Positions 1 through 4,973 of a stretch of DNA of 5,167 nt are shown here, piece by piece. The notes below the pieces were generated by a model. The model saw only the letters and a list, made by a program, of their open reading frames with translations, searched no databases and had not been told where the DNA came from. The stretch's first letter is position 1. The number at the start of each line of letters is the position of its first letter. This stretch comes from CAYLRF01 sp964385995 (lineage in GTDB: Bacteria; Bacillota; Clostridia; Lachnospirales; Lachnospiraceae), in assembly GCA_964385995.1 (NCBI GenBank), contig CAYLRF010000077.1, forward strand, positions 1 to 5,167. The letters run 5' to 3'. The position numbers and the translations under genes are program-made.

Positions 1-100
1 GGATGAAGGTATCGCTTACGCAGTGTATGCGGATAACATGTCGGCTGACGCTGGCGCTTACGACGTCAGGGTGCGCGTCGGGAAAAGAGGGACAGGATGA
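1..100 (+). CDS. 3' end of an unidentified gene overlapping asnS
   Basis: A reading frame enters from the left edge (first full codon at base 2) and stays open for 32 codons to a TGA at 98-100. The stop shares the ATGA tetranucleotide with the asnS start, an arrangement typical of translationally coupled genes in one operon. The visible tail ends in an alternating, beta-strand-like stretch (YDVRVRVGK) followed by a short basic end (KRGTG). I do not recognise the protein and assign no function. The ATGA overlap is the main support, because an open frame of this length can occur by chance. If it is real, asnS lies downstream of it in the same transcript and no separate asnS promoter is needed here; I saw none. 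Confidence 0.5.
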   Translation, partial: DEGIAYAVYADNMSADAGAYDVRVRVGKRGTG

Positions 101-1488
101 ATCTGGTTACGGTAAGGCAGTTATACAAAGAGAGAGAAAAATATTTTGACAGGGAGGTCACGGTGGGCGGCTGGGTGCGCAGCGTCCGCGACTCGAAGAC
201 TTTCGGGTTTATCGTGATAAATGACGGAAGCTATTTTGAGACGCTGCAAATCGTTTATCATGACGCGATGGCAAATTTCGCTCGGATAAGCAAGCTAAAT
301 GTGGGGGCGGCCATCATCGCGAAGGGAACCGTCGTGGCCACGCCCGACGCGAAGCAGCCTTTTGAGATGCAGGCGACGCAGGTGGAGGTGGAGGGCGATT
401 CGGCGCCGGATTATCCCCTTCAAAAGAAACGTCACAGTTTCGAATACCTGCGGACGATAGGGCATTTGCGCCCGCGCACGAATACTTTTCAGGCGGTATT
501 TCGCGTTCGGTCGCTCGCCGCTTACGCCATACACAGATTTTTTCAGGAGAGAAATTTCGTATATGTGCATACGCCGATCATCACGGGCAGCGACTGTGAG
601 GGCGCGGGGGAGATGTTTCGCGTGACCACGCTTGATATGACAGACGTGCCGCTCACACCTGACGGCGCGGCGGATTATTCGAAAGATTTTTTCGGAAAAG
701 ACACGAAGCTCACGGTCAGCGGACAACTGAACGGCGAGACCTACGCGCAGGCGTTTCGAGACATATATACGTTCGGGCCCACGTTCCGCGCCGAAAACTC
801 CAACACCACACGTCACGCCGCCGAGTTCTGGATGATTGAGCCGGAAATGGCGTTCGCCGATCTGGATGACGACATGAATCTGGCGGAGTCAATGCTGAAA
901 TATATCATTTCCTATGTGCTTGAAAACGCTCCGGAGGAGATGGAGTTCTTTAATTCGTTTATAGATAAGGGACTTTTGGAGCGGCTTAATAACGTCGTTT
1001 CGTCCGAATTCGCTCGGGTGACATATACGGAGGCGATTTCCCTTTTGGAGAAGGCCAACGATTCTTTCGAGTACAAGGCCTACTGGGGATGCGATTTGCA
1101 GACGGAGCATGAGCGTTATCTCACGGAGAGGGCGTTCGGGAAACCGGTATTTGTGACGGATTATCCGAAGGATATCAAGGCATTTTACATGAAACAAAAT
1201 GATGACGGGAAGACGGTGGCCGCGGTGGACTGCCTCGTGCCCGGTATCGGGGAGATCATCGGCGGGAGCCAGAGGGAAGATAATTATGACAGGCTTCTTT
1301 CGCGTATGCGAGAGCTGGGGCTGCGGCCGGAGGATTACAAGTTCTATCTGGATCTCAGAAAATACGGCTCGACGAGGCACGCGGGCTTCGGGCTCGGCTT
1401 TGAGCGGTGTATCATGTATCTGACCGGTATGACGAACATCCGGGATGTGATTCCGTTCCCGAGGACGGTCGGCAGCTGCGATTTGTGA
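97..1488 (+). CDS. asnS: Asparagine--tRNA ligase (AsnRS), class IIb
   Basis: This cytoplasmic enzyme charges tRNA-Asn with asparagine using ATP, through an asparaginyl-adenylate. The 463 residues match the usual length of about 430-470. Residues 1-105 form the N-terminal OB-fold that reads the anticodon (VTVGGWVRSVRDSKTFGF at 21-38). The class II catalytic core follows. Motif 1 ends at the invariant proline 160 (FVYVHTP). Motif 2 has FRAE at 230-233 and continues through TRHAAEFWMIEPE at 238-250. Motif 3 is GLGFER at 432-437, ahead of the family-typical tail RDVIPFPRT at 449-457. The GSDCEGAGEMF stretch at 164-174 supports AsnRS rather than AspRS, as does the lack of the large GAD insertion found in bacterial AspRS. 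The ATG at 97 follows an AAGAGGG ribosome binding site at 85-91 and the family-typical start MNLVTVRQLY. No key motif is missing. Decayed copies of its last codons lie downstream. Confidence 0.97.
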   Translation: MNLVTVRQLYKEREKYFDREVTVGGWVRSVRDSKTFGFIVINDGSYFETLQIVYHDAMANFARISKLNVGAAIIAKGTVVATPDAKQPFEMQATQVEVEGDSAPDYPLQKKRHSFEYLRTIGHLRPRTNTFQAVFRVRSLAAYAIHRFFQERNFVYVHTPIITGSDCEGAGEMFRVTTLDMTDVPLTPDGAADYSKDFFGKDTKLTVSGQLNGETYAQAFRDIYTFGPTFRAENSNTTRHAAEFWMIEPEMAFADLDDDMNLAESMLKYIISYVLENAPEEMEFFNSFIDKGLLERLNNVVSSEFARVTYTEAISLLEKANDSFEYKAYWGCDLQTEHERYLTERAFGKPVFVTDYPKDIKAFYMKQNDDGKTVAAVDCLVPGIGEIIGGSQREDNYDRLLSRMRELGLRPEDYKFYLDLRKYGSTRHAGFGLGFERCIMYLTGMTNIRDVIPFPRTVGSCDL

Positions 1489-1648
1489 AGGCTAAAGGGA
1501 ACTGCGAGTGAGGGGATGAACGCATGTCCCATGTCAAGGACGGTAAGCAGATGTTGTGAAAGATGAAGTGGGGTCAGAAATACGGAAACGGGATTCGCCT
1601 CAGTATCCAAAGACGGCAGGCAGCTGCGATTTATGAGGGCTAAGGTGA
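1441..1648 (+). repeat. Degenerate tandem repeat: three copies of the asnS 3' end (period ~74)
   Basis: The end of asnS (copy A, core 1462-1499) is repeated twice in the following intergenic DNA. Copy C (core 1610-1647) lies exactly 148 bases downstream. Over 1464-1495 against 1612-1643, 28 of 32 bases match, and both share the palindrome GCAGCTGC. Copy C read in the asnS frame gives PKTAGSCDL then stop, against PRTVGSCDL then stop in the gene. Two of the four changed codons are synonymous. Copy B (core 1537-1567) lies 75 bases after A, keeps AGGACGGT, GCAG and TTGTGAA, and has a 4-base deletion that breaks the frame. A GGGAT precedes each core by 18-22 bases (1442, 1513, 1590). The stretch 1489-1666 holds nothing else I can call: no terminator and no credible promoter. 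It is probably decayed duplicated coding sequence. Confidence 0.7.
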
Positions 1649-1652
1649 AGTT

Positions 1653-1660
1653 AAGGAGGA
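1653..1660 (+). promoter_or_regulatory. Ribosome binding site of pgi
   Basis: AAGGAGGA is a near-perfect Shine-Dalgarno sequence ending 6 bases before the ATG at 1667. It decides the start, because family similarity only begins near the internal Met42 (ATG at 1790), which has its own weaker GAGAGGGG just upstream. The strong site means that the extra 41 residues are probably translated. Confidence 0.85.
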
Positions 1661-1666
1661 ATTAAA

Positions 1667-3193
1667 ATGGCGCAGACAGAAAATGTAAACGCGAACGGGG
1701 CCATGCAAACGGAAGAGGCGGGCATAAACGGGGCCGCGCGGGCGGAAAATGTGACCGCGGCCGCGGCGGATCGGGCGGATGAGAGGGGCATGTGGAAAGA
1801 TCTGGATGAGCTTTACTCTTTCACGGAACTTAGGAACGCGAAAAGAGTGGATCTCGCGCGGGTCCTGTCAGGCGACGGCGCGGCGGAGCGCGTGAGGAAA
1901 TATACTGTACCGATGGCGGCCGGCCTTTCATATAATTACGCGGCGAAAGCGGTGGATGACGACATATTGGAAATCCTCGCGAAAATGGCGGCCGAGGCGC
2001 GTCTCACCGATAAATTCGCCGCTCTTTATAACGGAGAGGCGGTAAATACGGGCGAAAACCGGCGTGTGCTTCATCACCTCACACGCGGTCAGCTTGGCGG
2101 CGCGGTAAAGGCAGACGGCAGGGATAAACGCGAATTTTATCTTGAACAGCAAAGAAACTTCTCCGAATTTGCCCGCAGGGTGCATGACGGCGAGATCACG
2201 AACGCCGCCGGCGAGAAATTTACCACTGTGATGCAGATCGGTATCGGCGGGAGCGATCTGGGGCCGAGGGCGATATATCTCGCACTGGAAAATCGGGCGT
2301 TATCACGCGGCGAACTCAAAATGAAAGCCGAATTTATCAGCAACGTAGATCCCGATGACGCCGCGGCGGTGCTGGCGCGTACAGACGTTGCGAGGACAAT
2401 ATTCATATTGGTGTCCAAGTCCGGCACGACCTTGGAGACGCTCACGAACGAGGCGTTTGTAAAGGACGCGCTCATGAAAAAAGGCCTCGATCCGTCGAAA
2501 CACATGGTGGCGGTGACAAGCGAGACGTCGCCTCTGGCCGCGAGCAAAGATTATCTCGCCGCTTTTTTCATGGACGATTACATAGGCGGAAGGTATTCCT
2601 CGACATCAGCGGTGGGCGGCGTGGTATTATCGCTGGCCTTCGGTCCGGAGGTGTTCGCCCGTTTTTCCGACGGCGCGGCCCGCGAGGATGAGACGGCGAA
2701 GATCGGGGAATTGACGGCGAATCCCGCCATGCTTGACGCCATGATAGGGATTTACGAGAGAAACGTACTCGNNNNNNNNNNNNNNNNNNNNNNNNNNNNN
2801 NNNNNNNNNNNNNNNNNNNNNNNNNNNNNNNNNNNNNNNNNNNNNNNNNNNNNNNNNNNNNNNNNNNNNNNCAGCACCAGTCAGAGCAAACTTGCCGCCA
2901 ACGCGGCGGCGCAGATCGTGGCGTTCGCGTGCGGAAAAGAAGATGAAAACGCGAATAAGAGGTTCGAGGGCGGCCGCCCGTCAAGCATTATCATAGGTGA
3001 GAGTCTGACGCCCGAGGCGCTCGGGGCGCTCCTTTCGCATTTTGAGAATAAAGTCATGTTTCAGGGATTTATGTGGAATCTTAACAGCTTCGATCAGGAA
3101 GGCGTGCAGCTGGGCAAGGTACTCGCAAAGCGCGTACTCGCCCGCGACATAAGCGGCGCTCTGGCTGTCTACAGCGACCTTCTCGGAGTGTGA
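1667..3193 (+). CDS. pgi: Glucose-6-phosphate isomerase, interrupted by an assembly gap
   Basis: This cytoplasmic enzyme interconverts glucose 6-phosphate and fructose 6-phosphate in glycolysis and gluconeogenesis. Two SIS-type sugar-phosphate binding regions are visible: GIGGSDLGP at 192-200 and SKSGTT at 250-255. PGI signature 1 is DYIGGRYSSTSAVG at 304-317. After the gap come TSQSKLAAN, ENKVMFQGF and signature 2, FDQEGVQLGK at 475-484. Its final lysine matches the active-site Lys518 of rabbit PGI; numbering past the gap counts 34 unknown residues. The gap hides the segment expected to hold the catalytic Glu (ESNGK motif) and His (HQGT motif), so catalytic competence cannot be judged. From family spacing, roughly 90 residues rather than 34 should be missing, making the true protein about 560 residues. 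It belongs to the long PGI group, not the short Bacillus type. Residues 1-41 are an Ala/Glu/Asn-rich extension that I do not recognise from the family. Confidence 0.95.
   Translation: MAQTENVNANGAMQTEEAGINGAARAENVTAAAADRADERGMWKDLDELYSFTELRNAKRVDLARVLSGDGAAERVRKYTVPMAAGLSYNYAAKAVDDDILEILAKMAAEARLTDKFAALYNGEAVNTGENRRVLHHLTRGQLGGAVKADGRDKREFYLEQQRNFSEFARRVHDGEITNAAGEKFTTVMQIGIGGSDLGPRAIYLALENRALSRGELKMKAEFISNVDPDDAAAVLARTDVARTIFILVSKSGTTLETLTNEAFVKDALMKKGLDPSKHMVAVTSETSPLAASKDYLAAFFMDDYIGGRYSSTSAVGGVVLSLAFGPEVFARFSDGAAREDETAKIGELTANPAMLDAMIGIYERNVLXXXXXXXXXXXXXXXXXXXXXXXXXXXXXXXXXXSTSQSKLAANAAAQIVAFACGKEDENANKRFEGGRPSSIIIGESLTPEALGALLSHFENKVMFQGFMWNLNSFDQEGVQLGKVLAKRVLARDISGALAVYSDLLGV
1676..1774 (+). 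repeat. Three in-frame 33-base tandem repeats in the pgi N-terminus
   Basis: Residues 4-36 of the PGI divide into three 11-residue units: TENVNANGAMQ, TEEAGINGAAR and AENVTAAAADR. The pattern is roughly [TA]-E-[NE]-[VA]-x4-[AG]-x-[QR]. The DNA repeats too: GAAAATGT recurs at 1679 and 1745 (66 bases apart, two units), and AACGGGGCC at 1694 and 1727 (33 bases apart, one unit). The repeat lies wholly in the extension before the conserved domain, which starts near MWKDLDEL at residue 42. An origin by tandem duplication is inferred; function is unknown. Confidence 0.7.
2772..2871. other. Assembly gap of 100 N inside pgi
   Basis: Exactly 100 N, the conventional placeholder for a scaffold gap of unknown length. 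The pgi frame happens to stay open across it, which occurs by chance in one case of three. In known PGIs the stretch between the flanking sequences (RNVL before, STSQSKLAAN after) is about 90 residues, or about 270 bases, so the placeholder is probably too short. Confidence 0.95.
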
Positions 3194-3420
3194 GACGAAG
3201 TGATCGCTATGGGAAGCCGCCTCATTCCTGAATCGAGGTGATCGAAACCGTAAGGCAGTAAGCCACTGTCTCGGCTGCAGGCCGTAACGATCATAGCGGC
3301 CGACGCCTTACGAAGACATCTCGTTTGCTCACGGACCGAGGCGCGTGTGTATCGTAAGGCACTGTCCCACTCGCGGGCCGAGGCGGTCACCGGGGCGCTA
3401 CCGTAAGAAATTATCCTATC
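3194..3420. repeat. Non-coding stretch between convergent genes with degenerate repeats
   Basis: No credible gene lies here. On the + strand, CGAGG followed by CGTAAG occurs three times: CGAGG at 3234, 3337 and 3379 with CGTAAG at 3249, 3353 and 3402. The first two continue as CGTAAGGCA and then CTGTC, adjacent in the second unit and 8 bases apart in the first. A 16-base element (CTCACGGACCGAGGCG at 3328) recurs 42 bases on with two changes (CTCGCGGGCCGAGGCG at 3370). GCCTTACGA at 3305-3313 and TCGTAAGGC at 3352-3360 form a perfect 9-base inverted repeat. GGCCG/CGGCC at 3280-3284 and 3297-3301 could form a hairpin. Both flanking genes should end here, but no GC hairpin with a T-run is present in either direction. 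The repeats may be worn REP-like elements or decayed sequence; this is inference. Confidence 0.5.
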
Positions 3421-4017
3421 CTATCCCAATTTCAGGACGATTCCGGCGACTGCCGAGATCAGTATGAACACGATGGGGTGCATATTTTTGGTGAAAGGCA
3501 CCTTATTTGTAAGGAACCATAATATCACAGCCATGATAAGGCCGACAGGGTTTATCGCCGTAAGCGGAGAGGACGTGATTTTCTCCGTATTTATAAGGCA
3601 CGAGGTGATTACGGTCAGTCCCGCGGCGGCTACCAGTCCCGTGGCGGCCGGCCTTAACCCGTAAAATGCGCTGTCCACGTAAAAATTATCTCTGAAGTTT
3701 TTTATGAATTTCGCGATGACAAGTATTACGATTACGGACGGTGTGACAAGGCCCAGCGTCGCGGTCACCGCGCCGAGTACGGCAAAGGCAGGGCCGCCTT
3801 TTTGCATACCCGTCACGTATCCTACGTAGGTCGCCATATTTACCCCGATGGGGCCGGGCGTGGATTCGCTGACGGCGATCATGTTTGTCAGATCATTATG
3901 CGTGAACCATCCCGTGGCGTCCGACATCCTGTACAGGAAAGGCACGGTCGCCATGCCGCCGCCGATGGTAAAGAGTCCGGTCTTAAAAAATTCGTAAAAA
4001 AGCCTCAGGTAGAGCAT
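3421..4017 (-). CDS. Short CHR-family (chromate transporter type) membrane protein, second of pair
   Basis: A 198-residue hydrophobic protein matching one CHR (ChrA) domain. The N-terminus carries FFKTGLFTIGGGMATVPFL at 10-28 with the family glycine triplet, then the conserved ESTPGPIGVNMATYVGY at 51-67. Several membrane segments follow (about 76-104, 122-142, 153-171 and 179-196), so it acts in the inner membrane. Full-length ChrA has two such domains; short CHR proteins occur as adjacent pairs, as with ywrA/ywrB of Bacillus subtilis, and are thought to work as heteromers. This gene lies 58 bases after its partner in the same direction. The ATG at 4017 follows AAGGGGA on the - strand, about 8 bases upstream. 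Chromate efflux is the name-giving activity of the family; in an anaerobe the real substrate may be another oxyanion or remain unknown. The stop codon lies in a short GGATA tandem repeat. Confidence 0.88.
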   Translation of the reverse strand: MLYLRLFYEFFKTGLFTIGGGMATVPFLYRMSDATGWFTHNDLTNMIAVSESTPGPIGVNMATYVGYVTGMQKGGPAFAVLGAVTATLGLVTPSVIVILVIAKFIKNFRDNFYVDSAFYGLRPAATGLVAAAGLTVITSCLINTEKITSSPLTAINPVGLIMAVILWFLTNKVPFTKNMHPIVFILISAVAGIVLKLG

Positions 4018-4069
4018 TTATGATTTCCCCTTTTCCCATGCGCTTTTGCGTGTCACCAAGGTAGTTTCT

Positions 4070-4097
4070 GAAGGTTTACTTCCCGACTTTTCTCCTC
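4070..4097 (-). repeat. Imperfect repeat, copy at the 3' end of the first CHR gene
   Basis: This stretch covers the last codons and stop of the first CHR gene (RRKVGK then TAA). It matches 4666-4692 in the leader of the same gene at 23 of 27 aligned bases, with one single-base gap. Shared blocks on the + strand are TTTACTTCC and ACTTTTC. The relationship could be chance in T-rich DNA or a duplication remnant. Confidence 0.4.
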
Positions 4098-4624
4098 TCA
4101 AAGGATTTCAGAGCGATGCCAAGAGCGGCCGATATCAGGATGAAGATGGCGGGGCTCAAATCCGTAAAAAACGCGGCGAGCGTCACGGCGATGAATATAA
4201 TAAGGGTGGGGATATTTACGACGGCCTTTTTCGCGAGTTTTACGACGGCGTTTAATATCAGCACGCAAACGCAGACTCGGATGCCGCCGAATGCGTTTTT
4301 GACCCACGGTATGTCCGAGAACCCCTCTATCACGCCGGCCAGCAGAGAGATGATGATAAGCGACGGGAATATGACGCCCGCCGTGGCGACGATACCGCCC
4401 GCGACGCCTTTTCGCTTATGACCTATGAAGGTGGCGGTATTGATGGCGAATACTCCGGGCGTACACTGGGAAATCGCGAAATAATCCAAAAGCTCCTCTT
4501 CGCTTACCCAGTGCTTTTTCTCCGCCACTTCCCGCCGGAGCATGGGAATCATGGCATAGCCGCCGCCGAAGGTCATGACGCCTATCTTCGCGAAGGTTAA
4601 AAAAAGTTCGATCAAGTCTTTCAC
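4076..4624 (-). CDS. Short CHR-family (chromate transporter type) membrane protein, first of pair
   Basis: A 182-residue inner-membrane protein with one CHR domain: LTFAKIGVMTFGGGYAMIP at 9-27 with the glycine triplet, then SQCTPGVFAINTATFIGH at 52-69. Hydrophobic stretches lie near 74-99, 112-131, 137-153 and 158-172. I chose the GTG at 4624-4622 because GGAGG (CCTCC at 4633-4637 on the + strand) lies 8 bases upstream and because CHR domains begin with a short lead into the FGGG segment. The frame is open upstream to an ATG at 4906, but those 94 codons cross a candidate promoter and terminator and show no family similarity, so I reject them. The gene leads the pair and is probably co-transcribed with its partner; together they supply the two domains of a full transporter. 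Substrate is uncertain (chromate, sulfate-like or other anion). Confidence 0.88.
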   Translation of the reverse strand: MKDLIELFLTFAKIGVMTFGGGYAMIPMLRREVAEKKHWVSEEELLDYFAISQCTPGVFAINTATFIGHKRKGVAGGIVATAGVIFPSLIIISLLAGVIEGFSDIPWVKNAFGGIRVCVCVLILNAVVKLAKKAVVNIPTLIIFIAVTLAAFFTDLSPAIFILISAALGIALKSFERRKVGK

Positions 4625-4632
4625 GGGTAAAA

Positions 4633-4637
4633 CCTCC
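4633..4637 (-). promoter_or_regulatory. Ribosome binding site deciding the GTG start of the first CHR gene
   Basis: On the - strand this reads GGAGG, 8 bases before GTG at 4624. No comparable site precedes the far upstream ATG at 4906, so this supports the shorter protein. Confidence 0.75.
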
Positions 4638-4649
4638 AAGGCGAACCAT

Positions 4650-4678
4650 CCCGGGACATTTCCGGGAAGTTTACTTCC
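4650..4678 (-). other. Two overlapping small hairpins in the CHR leader
   Basis: CCCGG at 4650-4654 can pair with CCGGG at 4662-4666, and GGAAG at 4665-4669 can pair with CTTCC at 4674-4678 around a 4-base loop. The stems share bases 4665-4666, so they cannot both form fully. They lie in the predicted 5' untranslated leader between the promoter and the ribosome binding site. A regulatory role is only a possibility; both stems are short. Confidence 0.3.
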
Positions 4679-4692
4679 AAACTTTTCCCCAC
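4666..4692 (-). repeat. Imperfect repeat, copy in the leader of the first CHR gene
   Basis: Partner of the repeat at 4070-4097. Read on the - strand in the frame equivalent to the gene end, it gives GKVWK then TAA, against RKVGK then TAA in the gene, so even the stop codon lines up. It overlaps the predicted transcription start and early leader of the CHR pair. Confidence 0.4.
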
Positions 4693-4695
4693 GAA

Positions 4696-4725
4696 ATAAT
4701 AACACATCGCGGTACCGGCCAACAA
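4696..4725 (-). promoter_or_regulatory. Candidate extended -10 promoter of the CHR pair
   Basis: On the - strand the -10 hexamer TATTAT (4701-4696, 5 of 6 consensus bases) is preceded by TGT, giving an extended -10 element. A partial -35, TTGTTG (4725-4720), lies 18 bases upstream. Transcription would start near 4689 and leave a leader of about 65 bases before the GTG at 4624. Confidence 0.5.
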
Positions 4726-4745
4726 CTGAAAACTGAATGAACGCT

Positions 4746-4770
4746 AAAAAGGGCCGACATGGCGCGGCCC
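4746..4770 (-). terminator. Candidate rho-independent terminator, - strand, upstream of the CHR promoter
   Basis: CGGCCC at 4765-4770 pairs perfectly with GGGCCG at 4751-4756 (6 GC pairs, 8-base loop). On the - strand the hairpin is followed directly by TTTTT (4750-4746). On the + strand there is no T-run, so it reads as - strand only. It lies upstream of the CHR promoter, so it would stop a transcript arriving from the 4771-4973 side and not the CHR message, unless a second promoter lies further upstream. Confidence 0.5.
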
Positions 4771-4889
4771 GGATATCAAACAAAAATTTTACCGAGCCCC
4801 TTGACAAAATCATATTAAATCCTGCCAAACAGTAAACATGAGCGATATGAGGGGTGAGCGGTTCCGGTTGCGAAAATCTATTCTTTATC

Positions 4890-4918
4890 TTGACTTCGCG
4901 CATCATTCGGTTTACGCT
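4890..4918 (+). promoter_or_regulatory. Candidate promoter of the ATPase gene
   Basis: TTGACT at 4890-4895 (5 of 6 consensus) and TACGCT at 4913-4918 (3 of 6, keeping the key first T, second A and last T) are separated by 17 bases. Transcription would start near 4925, about 50 bases before the ATG at 4974. Another TTGACA at 4801 has no partner -10 at a suitable distance. Confidence 0.4.
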
Positions 4919-4973
4919 ATCATTGAAAAATGCTTAAAGTTGCAAAGATCTATTTTAAGAAGATTTCAAGCGA

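Noticed and set aside
3..152. An ATG-started frame at base 3 resembling a lipoprotein leader (ending TTSGCAS)
   Set aside because: It has no upstream context, a poor lipobox and two arginines in the leader, and it runs out of frame well into asnS. It looks like chance.
295..1380. Long - strand open frames opposite asnS
   Set aside because: They are shadows of the asnS coding strand, with basic, low-quality protein composition and no start signals.
1516..1566. A 16-codon ORF with GAGGGG just upstream, between asnS and pgi
   Set aside because: It is explained by the decayed asnS-end repeat, is very short, and its Shine-Dalgarno-like bases touch the ATG.
1554..1582. Possible promoter for pgi (TTGTGA and GAAATA)
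   Set aside because: The -10 match is poor and the -35 lies in the decayed repeat. Read-through from asnS is simpler.
3169..3390. A 73-codon - strand ORF in the intergenic repeat cluster
   Set aside because: It overlaps the pgi end, has no recognisable domain or ribosome binding site, and is made largely of the repeat units.
3234..3407. CRISPR array
   Set aside because: Only three short degenerate units with unequal spacing, no conserved repeat of usual length and no cas genes.
4625..4906. N-terminal extension of the first CHR protein to an ATG at 4906 (276 residues in total)
   Set aside because: The added 94 codons have no family similarity or strong ribosome binding site and run through a hairpin with a T-run and an extended -10 promoter. 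A GTG with a good GGAGG lies at the expected domain start.
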